From: Micromonospora endolithica
GTDB lineage: Bacteria > Actinomycetota > Actinomycetes > Mycobacteriales > Micromonosporaceae
DNA: 64,000 bases
Reading direction: 5' to 3'
Assembly (NCBI RefSeq): GCF_003626595.1
Contig: NZ_RBAK01000003.1
Coordinates: 248,001-312,000 of the forward strand
Shown: positions 1 through 9,054 of the stretch, piece after piece
Layout: each line of letters starts with the position of its first letter
Position numbering within the stretch: the first letter of the stretch is position 1
Translations under genes and position numbers: made by a program
Notes under the pieces: model-generated
The model's database searches: none
What the model was told of the DNA's origin: nothing
The model's input: the letters and a program-made list of their open reading frames with translations, nothing else

Positions 1-56
1 TGGCGTCGGCCCTCCGGCCGGCGCCACCGTCCCGGCACCACGGCCGGGCACAGACC

Positions 57-141
57 GGGCCGGGCGGTCCGCTGAACCGGGCGGTCGGCCGAGCCGGGCG
101 GTCGGCCGAGCCGGGCGGTCGGCTGAGCCGGGCGGTCCGCC
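57..141. repeat. Five tandem 17-bp units downstream of the mycosin gene
   Basis: Five head-to-tail 17-base units with core gagccgggcggtcggcc occupy 57-73, 74-90, 91-107, 108-124 and 125-141. They differ at one to three positions. They lie just past the stop codon of the minus-strand mycosin gene. No hairpin or open frame that would suggest a function was recognised. Confidence 0.85.
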
Positions 142-152
142 GGGCCGGCGGG

Positions 153-1442
153 TCAGGTTCCGGCCGTCCCGGGCGGTCGCCAGCGGCGGCGGGCGCCGCG
201 CGGCACCACGAGCGCCAACAGCACCGCCGTCGCGACCAGCGCGCCGCTGATCCCGGCCAGCGCCAGCGCCCGGTGCCGGGCCGTCGCGCGTCGCGCCTGC
301 CGAGCCAGCACGGCCGGATCGGCGCGGTCGTCGGCCAGTGCGGCGGCCGGCCGCAACCCGCCGGGCGCTCCGCCCCCGACGTCGGTGATCGCCCGGTACG
401 GGTTCAGCACCCCCACGCCGTACGCGCCGCCCGCCCGGTCGCCCGGCGCCGGGTCGGTGCTGGCCACGATCCGTTGGGCCACCTGGGCGGCGTTCAGCTC
501 CGGCCGGTACTCCCGCAGCAGCGCCGCCGTGCCGGCGACGAAGGGCACCGCGTAGGAGGTCCCCTCGGCGCGCAGGTGACCCTGTCGGGGGGCGGCCATC
601 AGCACGTCGCCTCCCGGGGCCACCAGGTCGACGTACGGGCCGGTCTGCGAGAAGGGTGAGCGGACCCCGTCCGCCCCGATCGCGCCGACGCCCAGCACCC
701 CGTCGTACGCGGCCGGGAAGGGGCGGGGGTTCCCGTTCTCGTGCAGGTTGCCCGCCGCGGCGACCACCACCACGTCCCGGTCCACCGCGTGCGCGATCGC
801 GGCCCGCACGGCCGGATCGTCGGCGTACAGGACGACGGACAGGTTCAGCACGTCGGCGCCCCGGTCCACCGCCCAGCGGATCGCGCGGGCGAAGTCGCCG
901 GCGCTGACCGTACGCCCCGACTCCCGGCCGTCGACCACCTGCTGCTCGCTGACGCGCACCGGGAGGATCCGGGCGTCCGGCGCCAGCCCCCGGAAGGCCA
1001 CCCCCGGGCGGGGCGCGGCCGCGATGATGCTCGCCACCCCGGTGCCGTGGCCGGCGCAGTCCCGGGTGCCGTCGCCGCCCGGGTCGAGCAGGTCGTCGCC
1101 GGTGAGGACCCGCCCGGCGAGCTGCGGGTGCGCCCGGTCCACGCCGGAGTCGACGACCGCCACGGTCACCCCGGCTCCGGTGGCCAGCGGCGCCAGCCGT
1201 TCCGGTGCGTACCGCTGCTGGGCCCAGGGGGTCCCGGTGACCGGACGGGACGGGGCGAGGGGTGTCGCGCAACCCGGCGCCCGCCCGCCGGCCAGGGTGG
1301 GGCGGTCCGGTGTCGGTCCGGTCCGGGTGGCGGGGTTCGACCCGGCGCCGCCGGCCGGACCGGAGGGCGGAAGCGCCGCAACGACCGCCGCGAGGGCCGT
1401 CGCGAGGACCACCAGAACGGTGTGGGCGGGGGACCGGGACAT
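153..1442 (-). CDS. mycP: Type VII secretion-associated serine protease (mycosin)
   Basis: A subtilisin-like S8 protease of 429 residues. It has a signal peptide (hydrophobic run from about residue 8 to 25), the catalytic triad Asp98 (VAVVDSGVD), His132 (GHGTG) and Ser296 (GTSYAVP), and the oxyanion Asn232. A single C-terminal membrane helix (about 395-415) is followed by an arginine-rich tail. This layout is diagnostic of mycosins, which are tethered to the outer face of the membrane with type VII (ESX) secretion machines and are needed for secretion. The ATG at 1442 is chosen because GGAGG lies six bases upstream and the signal peptide follows at once; the frame stays open further upstream but without a signal. 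The divergent SseB-type gene starts about 150 bp away, but no EccC or EccD gene is in the window. Confidence 0.93.
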   Translation of the reverse strand: MSRSPAHTVLVVLATALAAVVAALPPSGPAGGAGSNPATRTGPTPDRPTLAGGRAPGCATPLAPSRPVTGTPWAQQRYAPERLAPLATGAGVTVAVVDSGVDRAHPQLAGRVLTGDDLLDPGGDGTRDCAGHGTGVASIIAAAPRPGVAFRGLAPDARILPVRVSEQQVVDGRESGRTVSAGDFARAIRWAVDRGADVLNLSVVLYADDPAVRAAIAHAVDRDVVVVAAAGNLHENGNPRPFPAAYDGVLGVGAIGADGVRSPFSQTGPYVDLVAPGGDVLMAAPRQGHLRAEGTSYAVPFVAGTAALLREYRPELNAAQVAQRIVASTDPAPGDRAGGAYGVGVLNPYRAITDVGGGAPGGLRPAAALADDRADPAVLARQARRATARHRALALAGISGALVATAVLLALVVPRGARRRWRPPGTAGT

Positions 1443-1593
1443 CGACCGCCTCCGTATCGTGTCGACTCCGGAACGGGATGTTATCGCCTTCGGGCGAACC
1501 GGGCGTCCCGCGCCCGGCCAAACATTGTGATCTTGATCTGACCTTGTAGGTTGTACGCGATGCCTGTGGCTGTTCTCGGAAGGAGAGGTGGCC

Positions 1594-4308
1594 GTGACCG
1601 AATGGGAGCCGGCCACGGAGGCCGAGGCGGCGATGCGCGACGCGTTGCACGCGAATGACCAGCAGCTCTACTTCCGCGTCCTGGCCCGTACGGACCTCTT
1701 CCTGCCGGTCTCCGCACCGGCCCTGCCCGGCCAGCCGCCGCCCGGCTGGGGCACCTGGACCACCGGTGGCCGCACGCACGTGCTGGCCTTCACGTCGGCC
1801 GCCACCATGCGGTCCTGCCTCGGGGAGAACGCCGGCACCAGCCGCCGCGTCCCTTACCCGGACCTGGCCGAGGAGTGGCCCGACCAGGAGTGGTGGCTGG
1901 CGGTCAACCCGGGCCTGCCGATCGAGGGCTACCTGCCGGCGTGGTTCGTCGCGCAGCTCTCCCGGGGTGACGTCCGGCTGCCGGGCCGCACCCTGGGCGC
2001 ACGGGCCCGCCTGGAACGCGCGGAGACGCTCGCCCGGGCCCGAGCCACCTCGGCCGCCCGCGACGCCGCCGCACCAGCCGTGCCGGCCGCCGCGCCAACC
2101 GCGCCGGCCGCTGGATCGACTGCGCCGGGCGTCGGATCGGCCGGGCCGGGCACCGGGTCGCGGGGGCGGGCGGCGAGCGCCAACGGTGCCCCCGTCCCCG
2201 CCCCGATGCCGGAACGCGTCGACGCCGCCCTCCGGCCGACGCCCCGACCGCCGGTCGCACCGCCCGCCACCGATCGTTCGCCGGGCGGTGCGGCGCGCGT
2301 CGACGCGGTGGGCGGGCAACGACTGGCGCCACCGCCGTACGCACCGACCACCCGCCCGGCGGACACGGCCGCCGCTCGTCCGGTGACGCCGTGGCCGGCC
2401 ACGCCGCCCGGGGGTGGCGACACCGCCCGCACCACGGCCGAGGGCCGGCCGGGTCCGGACGGCGGCGAGCGACCGAACCGTTCCTTCTTCGAGCCCGCGT
2501 CCGGCCGGTCGGCACTCCGGGACCCGGTGACCCGCGCCGGCGAGCGGGCGGCACCGCCGTCCCGCTTCGCCGGCGGCAGCCAGCCCTTCCCGCGCCGCCG
2601 CCCGGCGAGCGACCCGGGTGAGGTGCCGACCGAGGCGTTCCGCAGCACCGCGCCCGCCGCCGCCCCGCCCCCGGCCCCGCCGGTCGAGGAGGTCCCACGG
2701 GGCTTCCGGCGACGGGACGCCGACGCCACCCAGGCGCTGTCCACGCGGCCCGGAGACGAGGAGCCGACCCGGCCGATCCGGGTCCCGGACCCGACCCGGC
2801 ACGAGGCGTACGCGGGACGCCCGGCGGAGTCCGACGCGGAGCGTACGCAGGCGCTCCCCCGCCGCCAACCGGCCCCGACGGAGCCCGATCCGGTCGAGGA
2901 GCTTCCCCCCTCGGCCGCCGAGCCGGTTTCGGCGCCCCCCGCACCGCGGCGCGGCTTCACCCCGATCGTGATCGAGGGCACGATCATCGAGTCCCGCGTC
3001 GTCGCCCCGCCGCCGAGCGACATGCCGGACCTGCCCGGCTCGCTCTTCGACCGGACGCCCGCCGACCGACCGGCGCCGCCCGTTGCCGGGTCACCGGCGG
3101 CGAGAGACGACACCACGCCGGCCGCACCGGGACGGGATGGCCCGCCGCCGGCGGCGGACCCGGCGGTGGACCTGTTCACCCCGCCCGCCCGTCCGTCCGG
3201 CCCGCTGACCGGCACCGGCTCGGACCGGGTGGATCCGACGGCCGACCCCACCTGGGTGGCGACGCCCACGGCGGGCGATCCCGTCCCGGCCGCCGCAGCC
3301 ACCATCGACGCGCCCGGGTCTCCCGCCGCGGCGGATTTCCTGCCCGCCAACGAGGTCGAGGAGGATCTGCTCGACGCGACCGGCACCGGCAGCACCGACA
3401 CGTTCCTCTCCACGCTGCTGCTGGCCCGGGTGCTGCTGCCGGTGACGCCCGACTCGGCCAAGGGCAGCCGGCCCGGCGAACCGGGCTTCGTCTGGCGCAC
3501 CGAGGAGACGGACGGCGAGACCTTCGTGGTGGTCTACACGTCACCGGAGCGGCTCGCCGACCACACCGACGCGCCGGTCGAGACACTGCCGGTCAAGTTC
3601 GTCCAGCTCATCCACCGGTGGCCGGACGAGTCCTGGTCGTTCGTGGTCAACCCGGGTACGCCGGTCGGGGCGAAGCTGCCCGGCGAGCAGATCGTCGGCC
3701 TGGCCAACTGGGCCGCGGAGGTCGGGCTCGGCACCGACACCGGCGGCGAGCCGGAGCCGCAACCGGCGGAGGAACCGGCCGCCCGCACCCGGTACGCCCC
3801 GTCCGCGCCGGATCCGTTGCGGCCCGTGGTGATGCAGAAGGCGGTCGCCCCCAGTCAGCTCGCGTACTACCTGGAACGTGGCTACGACCGGGTGTCCGGT
3901 TTCGTGCACCGGGCCGGTGAGCTGGCCCACCTGACCACCCCGGCCGAGTTGTACGACGCCCTCGGCCTCGGCTACCCGGAGTCGCCCTTCCGCCGGGACG
4001 CCGAGGAGATCTACGTGCTGCGGTGGCCGGCACACCGGCCGAGCCTCTACCGGATCCCGTACGGGGGGCAGAACGAGGTCGCCATGCGGGCCATGGAGGG
4101 CTGGGTCATCGAGCGCCCGCCGTTCCGGGGCAACGGGTTCGCGCCGGGTGAGAGCAGCGACGTGGTGGCGGAGTTCAAGGTGGACAGTGCGCGACTGCCG
4201 CACGGGGCGCAGCTCTGGCGGGTCGGCGGGGACGGCACCGAACGGGTGGTCGCCGTCCTGGACACCGACGCGCTGCTGTGGCGGGAGGTCGGTGCCGGTG
4301 ATGCGTGA
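1594..4308 (+). CDS. Large protein with two SseB-type domains
   Basis: About 904 residues. Residues 10-130 resemble an SseB N-terminal domain (motifs LYFRVLARTDLFLPV and WWLAVNPGLPIEGYLP). A Pro/Ala/Gly-rich, presumably disordered linker of some 450 residues follows. A second SseB-like domain lies at about 600-710 (ARVLLPVTPDS, WSFVVNPGTPVGAKLPG), then a C-terminal domain of about 160 residues that I do not recognise. The near-identical 'VNPG-P' signatures in the two domains suggest internal duplication. The GTG at 1594 is preferred over the GTG at 1588 because AGGAG lies eight bases upstream. It is divergent from mycosin and overlaps the next gene. SseB-domain proteins recur next to actinobacterial ESX loci; a role in type VII secretion is inferred from that context only. 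Confidence 0.8.
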   Translation: MTEWEPATEAEAAMRDALHANDQQLYFRVLARTDLFLPVSAPALPGQPPPGWGTWTTGGRTHVLAFTSAATMRSCLGENAGTSRRVPYPDLAEEWPDQEWWLAVNPGLPIEGYLPAWFVAQLSRGDVRLPGRTLGARARLERAETLARARATSAARDAAAPAVPAAAPTAPAAGSTAPGVGSAGPGTGSRGRAASANGAPVPAPMPERVDAALRPTPRPPVAPPATDRSPGGAARVDAVGGQRLAPPPYAPTTRPADTAAARPVTPWPATPPGGGDTARTTAEGRPGPDGGERPNRSFFEPASGRSALRDPVTRAGERAAPPSRFAGGSQPFPRRRPASDPGEVPTEAFRSTAPAAAPPPAPPVEEVPRGFRRRDADATQALSTRPGDEEPTRPIRVPDPTRHEAYAGRPAESDAERTQALPRRQPAPTEPDPVEELPPSAAEPVSAPPAPRRGFTPIVIEGTIIESRVVAPPPSDMPDLPGSLFDRTPADRPAPPVAGSPAARDDTTPAAPGRDGPPPAADPAVDLFTPPARPSGPLTGTGSDRVDPTADPTWVATPTAGDPVPAAAATIDAPGSPAAADFLPANEVEEDLLDATGTGSTDTFLSTLLLARVLLPVTPDSAKGSRPGEPGFVWRTEETDGETFVVVYTSPERLADHTDAPVETLPVKFVQLIHRWPDESWSFVVNPGTPVGAKLPGEQIVGLANWAAEVGLGTDTGGEPEPQPAEEPAARTRYAPSAPDPLRPVVMQKAVAPSQLAYYLERGYDRVSGFVHRAGELAHLTTPAELYDALGLGYPESPFRRDAEEIYVLRWPAHRPSLYRIPYGGQNEVAMRAMEGWVIERPPFRGNGFAPGESSDVVAEFKVDSARLPHGAQLWRVGGDGTERVVAVLDTDALLWREVGAGDA

Positions 4309-4663
4309 CGGTTACGTGGCCCGGTGGCGCGGGCGGGAATACCAGGCCAGCCCGGACGGCGAGGTCGTGCGGCTCTACCAGCCGGAGGCCGGTGACGGCT
4401 TCGAGGAGGTACGTCCGGGCCGGCACGTGCGGGTCCTGCCGCTGGCCGAGGTGGAGGATCTGGCGTACGTGCGGACGACCTGCACCTGGCAGGGGCAGCC
4501 GTTCATCGTGCTCGCCGAGCACGACGGCTGGCTGCGGGTGGAATACACCGGCGGACGCTGGCCGGTGGCCCAGGCGCTCGGCCTGGAGGTGTTCGACTTC
4601 GGCGTCTACCAGGGGTGGGCGCCCGCGGCGGAGGTCGCCGACCTGCGCGAACAGCGGGTGTAG
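4301..4663 (+). CDS. Small conserved protein coupled to the SseB-type gene
   Basis: 120 residues with no signal peptide or membrane segment. The ATG at 4301 lies inside the end of the preceding SseB-domain gene (8-base overlap), so the two are probably translationally coupled. The sequence is rich in Trp and Tyr and reads like a small beta-sheet protein (WRGREYQA, VRTTCTWQGQPFIVLAEHDGWLRVEYTGGRWP). I do not recognise the family with certainty. The coupling suggests it works together with the upstream SseB protein. It converges on the hydrolase gene with a gap of one base. Confidence 0.8.
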   Translation: MRDGYVARWRGREYQASPDGEVVRLYQPEAGDGFEEVRPGRHVRVLPLAEVEDLAYVRTTCTWQGQPFIVLAEHDGWLRVEYTGGRWPVAQALGLEVFDFGVYQGWAPAAEVADLREQRV

Positions 4664-4664
4664 G

Positions 4665-5597
4665 TCAGGACTTCGTCCAGCGGAGGATCTCGCCGAGCAC
4701 CACGTCCCGGGCCTCCACGTGCGGGAAGTGCCCCACCCCGTCGAGCAGGCGCCACTCGTACGGCGCCACGACGTAGCGACCGGAGCCCTGCGCGGTGCGG
4801 GGCAGGGCGGCGACGTCGAGCGCGCCGTGCAGTTGCAGGGTCGGTGTGATCAGCGGCTTCTGCATCAGCCGGACGAACCGGTAGCCGTGCAGGCGCAGAA
4901 CCGACCGGAACGCCCAGCGGTAGCCCTCCAGGGCGCAGAAGGCGGCCTGGGGGATCCGCATCGCCTCGCGGCAGCGCTCCGCGTACGCGGCGAACTCCGG
5001 TGTGTCGGCCCAGCCCGGACCGCTCCAGCGGCGCAGGATGTCCTCCACCGCCGCCGCGCCGTCCCGGGTGAGGACGTGCTCGTAGCGGGGTAGCTGGAAG
5101 CGCAGGGCCGGGGTGGAGGCGGCGAACTGCCCGCGCGGGTCGGCGAAGATCGCCGCCCGCAGTCGCAGCGGGTGCGGTGCGCCGAGCACCACCAGCCGGC
5201 GGACCAACGACGGGTGGAACGAGGCGACGGTCCAGGCGATCAGGCCGCCGGCTCCGGCGCCGACCACCGTGGCGGACCGTTCCCCGAGGGCGCGGATCAG
5301 GCCGGCCACGTCGGCGGCGAGGGTGTAGCCGTCGTACCCCCGCGGGGGCTTGTCGCTCGCGCCGTAGCCGCGCAGGTCGACGGCGACGGCGCGGAAGCCG
5401 GCGTCGGCGACGGCCGGCAGCATCTCGTGCCAGGCCCACCAGTGTTCCGGGAAGCCGTGCAGGAACAGCACCATCGGCCCGGTGCCGGCCTCCACGATGT
5501 GGAAGCGGCTGCCGTTGGCGCCGACGAAGCGGTGCGTCCACGGCCCGTCGGTGAGAACGCAGGACTCGTCGACGGCGCCGCTGTGCTGCTCGGTCAT
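4665..5597 (-). CDS. Epoxide-hydrolase-like alpha/beta hydrolase lacking the nucleophile
   Basis: 310 residues with an alpha/beta hydrolase fold. The oxyanion-hole signature LFLHGFPEHWWAW (45-56) and the VAVDLRGYGASDKP strand are typical of epoxide hydrolases and related proteins. Epoxide hydrolases normally carry G-H-D-W-G-G at the nucleophile elbow, but here residues 113-118 read G-A-G-A-G-G, so the nucleophilic Asp is Gly115. The other expected catalytic residues are present: Asp261 (LHGALD) and His290 (GVGHFPH). The protein is therefore either a non-hydrolytic member of the fold or uses another residue. The start has no strong ribosome binding site but is the first Met of the conserved frame. 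Confidence 0.85.
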   Translation of the reverse strand: MTEQHSGAVDESCVLTDGPWTHRFVGANGSRFHIVEAGTGPMVLFLHGFPEHWWAWHEMLPAVADAGFRAVAVDLRGYGASDKPPRGYDGYTLAADVAGLIRALGERSATVVGAGAGGLIAWTVASFHPSLVRRLVVLGAPHPLRLRAAIFADPRGQFAASTPALRFQLPRYEHVLTRDGAAAVEDILRRWSGPGWADTPEFAAYAERCREAMRIPQAAFCALEGYRWAFRSVLRLHGYRFVRLMQKPLITPTLQLHGALDVAALPRTAQGSGRYVVAPYEWRLLDGVGHFPHVEARDVVLGEILRWTKS

Positions 5598-5674
5598 GCC
5601 GACAGCCTAGGACCCCGGTGCCGGCCGGCTGCTCCGCCGGTGCGTGGGGTGGCCGGAATCGCGCCGGGTGCGGC

Positions 5675-6172
5675 TCAGCCGATCGGGGCGATCTTCACGA
5701 GGGTCGCCGGGGTGCCGGATCCGCAGTCGGCGGCGGGATCGGCCGGCCCGATGGTCACCTGGACCCAGGTGCCGGTGGCGAAGCTGCCCTTGCCGACGCC
5801 GTGCAGGGCGTACTCCCGGCCGTCGTCGGTGACCAGGCCGTAGCACGGCCCGTCGCCGCCCCGGGTGATCCGACCGGCGAGCGCGTTGACCCGGCGCAGG
5901 TCGGTCGGCCGGCTGGGCAGCGCGGTCGGCGGGCCGGGCGTGGGCGGGCGGGTCGGCGACAGCGACGGCCCGGTACGCCCGGACGGCGCCACGGATCCGG
6001 CGGGCGGGGTGGCGGTGGGTCCGGCCGGCGGTTCGGTGCCTCCGGGCGGGGTGGGGGCGGGGCTCTGCGGACCGGACACGGTGGGTTCCTCCTCGACGCC
6101 CTGGCAGCCGCTCGCCGCCGTGGCGAGGGCGAGGGCGGCCACGACGGGTAGCAGGCTTCTGGTGGCGCGCAT
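5675..6172 (-). CDS. Small proline-rich lipoprotein
   Basis: 165 residues. A hydrophobic signal peptide (residues 6-20) ends in a lipobox AASGC with Cys23, so the protein is probably lipid-anchored on the outer membrane face. A Pro/Thr/Gly-rich stalk (about 25-95) leads to a compact C-terminal domain of about 65 residues with two cysteines (GPCYG and ADCGSG) that could form a disulfide. No enzymatic motif was recognised. The ATG at 6172 is chosen because it places the signal peptide at the N-terminus; the frame upstream is arginine-rich and not signal-like. No function is assigned. Confidence 0.78.
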   Translation of the reverse strand: MRATRSLLPVVAALALATAASGCQGVEEEPTVSGPQSPAPTPPGGTEPPAGPTATPPAGSVAPSGRTGPSLSPTRPPTPGPPTALPSRPTDLRRVNALAGRITRGGDGPCYGLVTDDGREYALHGVGKGSFATGTWVQVTIGPADPAADCGSGTPATLVKIAPIG

Positions 6173-6229
6173 GGCGGTCAGACGCGTGCGGCGGCGGTGG
6201 CGTTCCCACCGGCGACGCCCGGACAGGAC

Positions 6230-6260
6230 GATGCCCGGACAGGAATCCCGTCCGGGCATC
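6230..6260 (-). terminator. Intrinsic terminator downstream of the M6 protease gene
   Basis: Perfect inverted repeat with arms gatgcccggac (6230-6240) and gtccgggcatc (6250-6260) and a 9-base loop. It lies 33 bases past the stop of the minus-strand protease gene and before the lipoprotein gene. There is no long T tract, which is common for terminators in GC-rich actinobacteria. Confidence 0.7.
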
Positions 6261-6292
6261 GCCTACCGCGCGGTTTCGCGCTGATCAGTGGG

Positions 6293-8767
6293 TCAGCTGA
6301 AGCGCACCTTGACCGAGGTGCCCTTCTGCTCCAGCACCTTGATCTTGGTGCCGGTGGCCGGGAGCTTGACGCCGTGGTTCGGCAGCTCCGAGTACCAGTA
6401 CTTCTTGGTGTCGTCGAACAGCGGCTGCGCCGCCTGGCCGCGGATGTACTGCGGCTGGCTGTTGAGGTGCAGCGTGAACGAGTCCGCCTTCTTCAGGCTG
6501 AACGGAGCGTCGTACACCTGGACCCGGGCCCGCCACGGCTGGCCGGTCAGGTTGTAGATCGGCCGCGGGTGGGCGTCGATGTAGAGGTTGCGACCCTCAC
6601 CCGGGTGGTTGACCGTGTCGTTGTCCGCCCACCGCAGGTTCCAGTAGGAGATGAGCAGCCCCTCCTGGTACGCGTAGTGGTCGACCCAGTCCGGCCGGGT
6701 GTTCGCGTAGCCGAAGAAGTACGGGCCGGTCTTCAGGTACTTGTCGTACGAGACGTACGACCGGTGGCCCGCGATGTAGTAGTTCGCGAACATCCGGGTG
6801 TAGGTCTCCTCGACGATCTCCCATCCGTCGAGCTCCCAGCCGGGGGCACCGGCCTCGGCACCCTCGGTGAGCACGGTCTGACCGTCGGCGGTCACGGTGA
6901 TCGCGTCACCGAAGAAGCCGCCCGAGGACACGCCGCCGTCGGTGGCGTACCGCATCCGGAACTGCGCGACCTTGCCCGCCGCGAAGTCCATCGGGATGGT
7001 GATGTCCGCCCACTTGCCGCCGCTGCTGCCGGTGAGAGCCGGCCGCGGGTCCTGGTTGGACAGCGGCGGGATCGGCTGGCCGTTGACCGTGCCCGGCAGC
7101 ACCGACCAGGTCGCGCCGCCGTCCAGCGAACCCTCGAAGTAGAGGTAGTCGTAATCCCGCTCGATGTTGTAGTTGCCCTTCATCGACAGCGACGCCGACG
7201 ACTTCCCGGTGAGGTCGATGGTCCGGGTCATCGTGTTGTTCAGACCGTCGGCGTTGCCCGAGAAGAACTGCTTGGTGCCCTCGGCCGGCTTCGGGTTGTT
7301 GAACGTGTACTCCCGCTCGGGGAGCACCACCACGGCGGCCTGCGGCTTGGCGGAGTTGTACTCCTGCGGGCCGAGTTCCAGGGTGCGCTTCTGGCCGGCC
7401 ACGATCACCTCGTAGTCGAGCCAGCCGAGCTGGAGCTTGTTCCACGCGCCGAGGTCGCCGCCGCGCTCGCCGATGCCGCCGTCGTTCTTGCCGCTCAACC
7501 GGCTCTGGGCCATCAGGGTCCAGTGCTCGTTGTTGTTGTCGGCGCTGACGTTGACGTTGTAGTCGTCCGGCAGGCCCAGGTCGTGGGCGTACTCGTGGTA
7601 GAAGACGCTCCGTCCGCCGTTCTCCGGCTGGATGGTGTAGTCGCCGATCCACACGCCGGTGTTGCCGATCTGGGTGCCACCGGCCGGGAAGACCGACGGT
7701 CCGGTCACGCCCTGGTCGTTGGCGAAGGCGTACCACCGGTGGCTCCAGATGGCGTCCTCACCCTGGTTCGGGTCACCGTCGGCCATGTCGCCGCCGGAGT
7801 GGACGATCTGGAAGTGGTCGATGTAGCCGTCCGACTCGTTGAAGTTGCCGTCACCGTCGAAGTCGTACCGGTCCCACTTGTCCATCGCCTTGACGTCCGC
7901 GGCGATCTGGGCGTCGGTGCGACCCTGGGCCTTCTGGTCGGCGACCCACTGGTTGGCGGCGTCGCGGACCAGCTCCCAGGTGTTCTGGCAGACGTTGCTG
8001 GAGCAGACGGCGGGGTCGTCGTTCGGGTCCGGCTCCTCGCCCGGCTCCGGCTCCTCCACCGGGTCGAGCGAGCGGCCGTACCGGGCCTCGTTGTGCTTGA
8101 CCTTGACCCAGTTGCTGACCACGCCGTCGACGCTGTAGCGACCCGACGACTGGGCCTCGTAGTACTGCTTCACCGACTCGTCGCCCGGCTTGGTGCCGAA
8201 GTAGAGCTTGCGGAAGTATTCCGGGCTGTAGTCCGCCTGCCACACGGTGGAGTTGTCCACCGCGCGGTTCGGCTTCGGGATCTCGTTGTGCAGCGGACCG
8301 TCGAACCGGTTCGGACCCGCCCAGTCCGGGTTGAGGTCCTTGTCCGGGTAGTCGGGGTGCCGCTCGTTGCCGAACTCGGCCAGGATCACGAAGATCTGGT
8401 CGGTCTTCTCCCGGGACAGCTCGACGTACTGGTCCTTCTTGCCGCCCTTGCCGCGGGCAGCCCGGGCGGTCGCGCTGGTCGAGCCGGGCGCGGCGGCGGC
8501 GGTCTCACCGACCTTGACGACGGTGCTGCCGTTGACCCGCTTGGCGGTGGCCTCGCCGGAGAGGACCTTGCTCAGGCCCTCCTGGCGCAGTGCGCGGCGC
8601 TTGTCCTCCAGCGGGTTGGGCAGGTCGTGGTCGGCATGGGCTGGCTCGGCGACCGCCGGCGCGGTCGTTGGCAACTTCGGCTGCGGAGCGGCGCTGGCGG
8701 ACGGGCCGACCGCCAGCCCGGTCGCGGTCAGCGAGAGCCCGAGCAGACCCACTGCGACTTTGCGCAC
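6293..8767 (-). CDS. Secreted M6 metalloprotease, immune inhibitor A family
   Basis: 824 residues. A signal peptide (KVAVGLLGLSLTATGLAV...ASA) marks export, then a propeptide-like N-terminal region and the M6 catalytic domain. The zinc site reads HEYAHDLGLPDDYN around residues 387-400, giving the HExxH motif of the immune inhibitor A family. The C-terminal half is beta-rich with several 'DG-ATWS' and 'MRYATDGG' motifs typical of the family's carbohydrate-binding-like domains. Family members are secreted proteases that cleave host or environmental proteins. Start: GTG at 8767 with GGAGGT seven bases upstream; the longer open frame lacks a ribosome binding site. A 280-bp region separates it from acs. 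Confidence 0.92.
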   Translation of the reverse strand: MRKVAVGLLGLSLTATGLAVGPSASAAPQPKLPTTAPAVAEPAHADHDLPNPLEDKRRALRQEGLSKVLSGEATAKRVNGSTVVKVGETAAAAPGSTSATARAARGKGGKKDQYVELSREKTDQIFVILAEFGNERHPDYPDKDLNPDWAGPNRFDGPLHNEIPKPNRAVDNSTVWQADYSPEYFRKLYFGTKPGDESVKQYYEAQSSGRYSVDGVVSNWVKVKHNEARYGRSLDPVEEPEPGEEPDPNDDPAVCSSNVCQNTWELVRDAANQWVADQKAQGRTDAQIAADVKAMDKWDRYDFDGDGNFNESDGYIDHFQIVHSGGDMADGDPNQGEDAIWSHRWYAFANDQGVTGPSVFPAGGTQIGNTGVWIGDYTIQPENGGRSVFYHEYAHDLGLPDDYNVNVSADNNNEHWTLMAQSRLSGKNDGGIGERGGDLGAWNKLQLGWLDYEVIVAGQKRTLELGPQEYNSAKPQAAVVVLPEREYTFNNPKPAEGTKQFFSGNADGLNNTMTRTIDLTGKSSASLSMKGNYNIERDYDYLYFEGSLDGGATWSVLPGTVNGQPIPPLSNQDPRPALTGSSGGKWADITIPMDFAAGKVAQFRMRYATDGGVSSGGFFGDAITVTADGQTVLTEGAEAGAPGWELDGWEIVEETYTRMFANYYIAGHRSYVSYDKYLKTGPYFFGYANTRPDWVDHYAYQEGLLISYWNLRWADNDTVNHPGEGRNLYIDAHPRPIYNLTGQPWRARVQVYDAPFSLKKADSFTLHLNSQPQYIRGQAAQPLFDDTKKYWYSELPNHGVKLPATGTKIKVLEQKGTSVKVRFS

Positions 8768-9003
8768 GTGGTACCTCCGGTGTTGGGGAACCGGCCCGAG
8801 GGGGTTGGGGCCGGCAGAAAGGTCCCACCAGTGGGACACATGGTGAACATAGACACTGGTGTGACGGGTGTGAAGACAACCGCGTCGATTTGTAGCAAGT
8901 TTTTGTTGGCAACGCTTTTCAGTGTCATACGTCTTTGCTTCCTCAGTGCCGGTGAGCTGCGCGGATCCGCGTACCGACGGGTAGGAAAGCTCGGGAAAAC
9001 GAC

Positions 9004-9037
9004 GGTGGGTGGCGGTCCGCGCGGACCGCCACCCACC
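9004..9037 (-). terminator. Intrinsic terminator of acs
   Basis: Perfect 34-bp palindrome (arms 9004-9020 and 9021-9037, core gcggtccgcgcggaccgc) located 18 bases past the acs stop. On the minus strand it is followed after a few bases by a GTTTTCCC tract. It also separates acs from the region upstream of the protease gene. Confidence 0.85.
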
Positions 9038-9054
9038 GGTTGGTACGACTGCCG

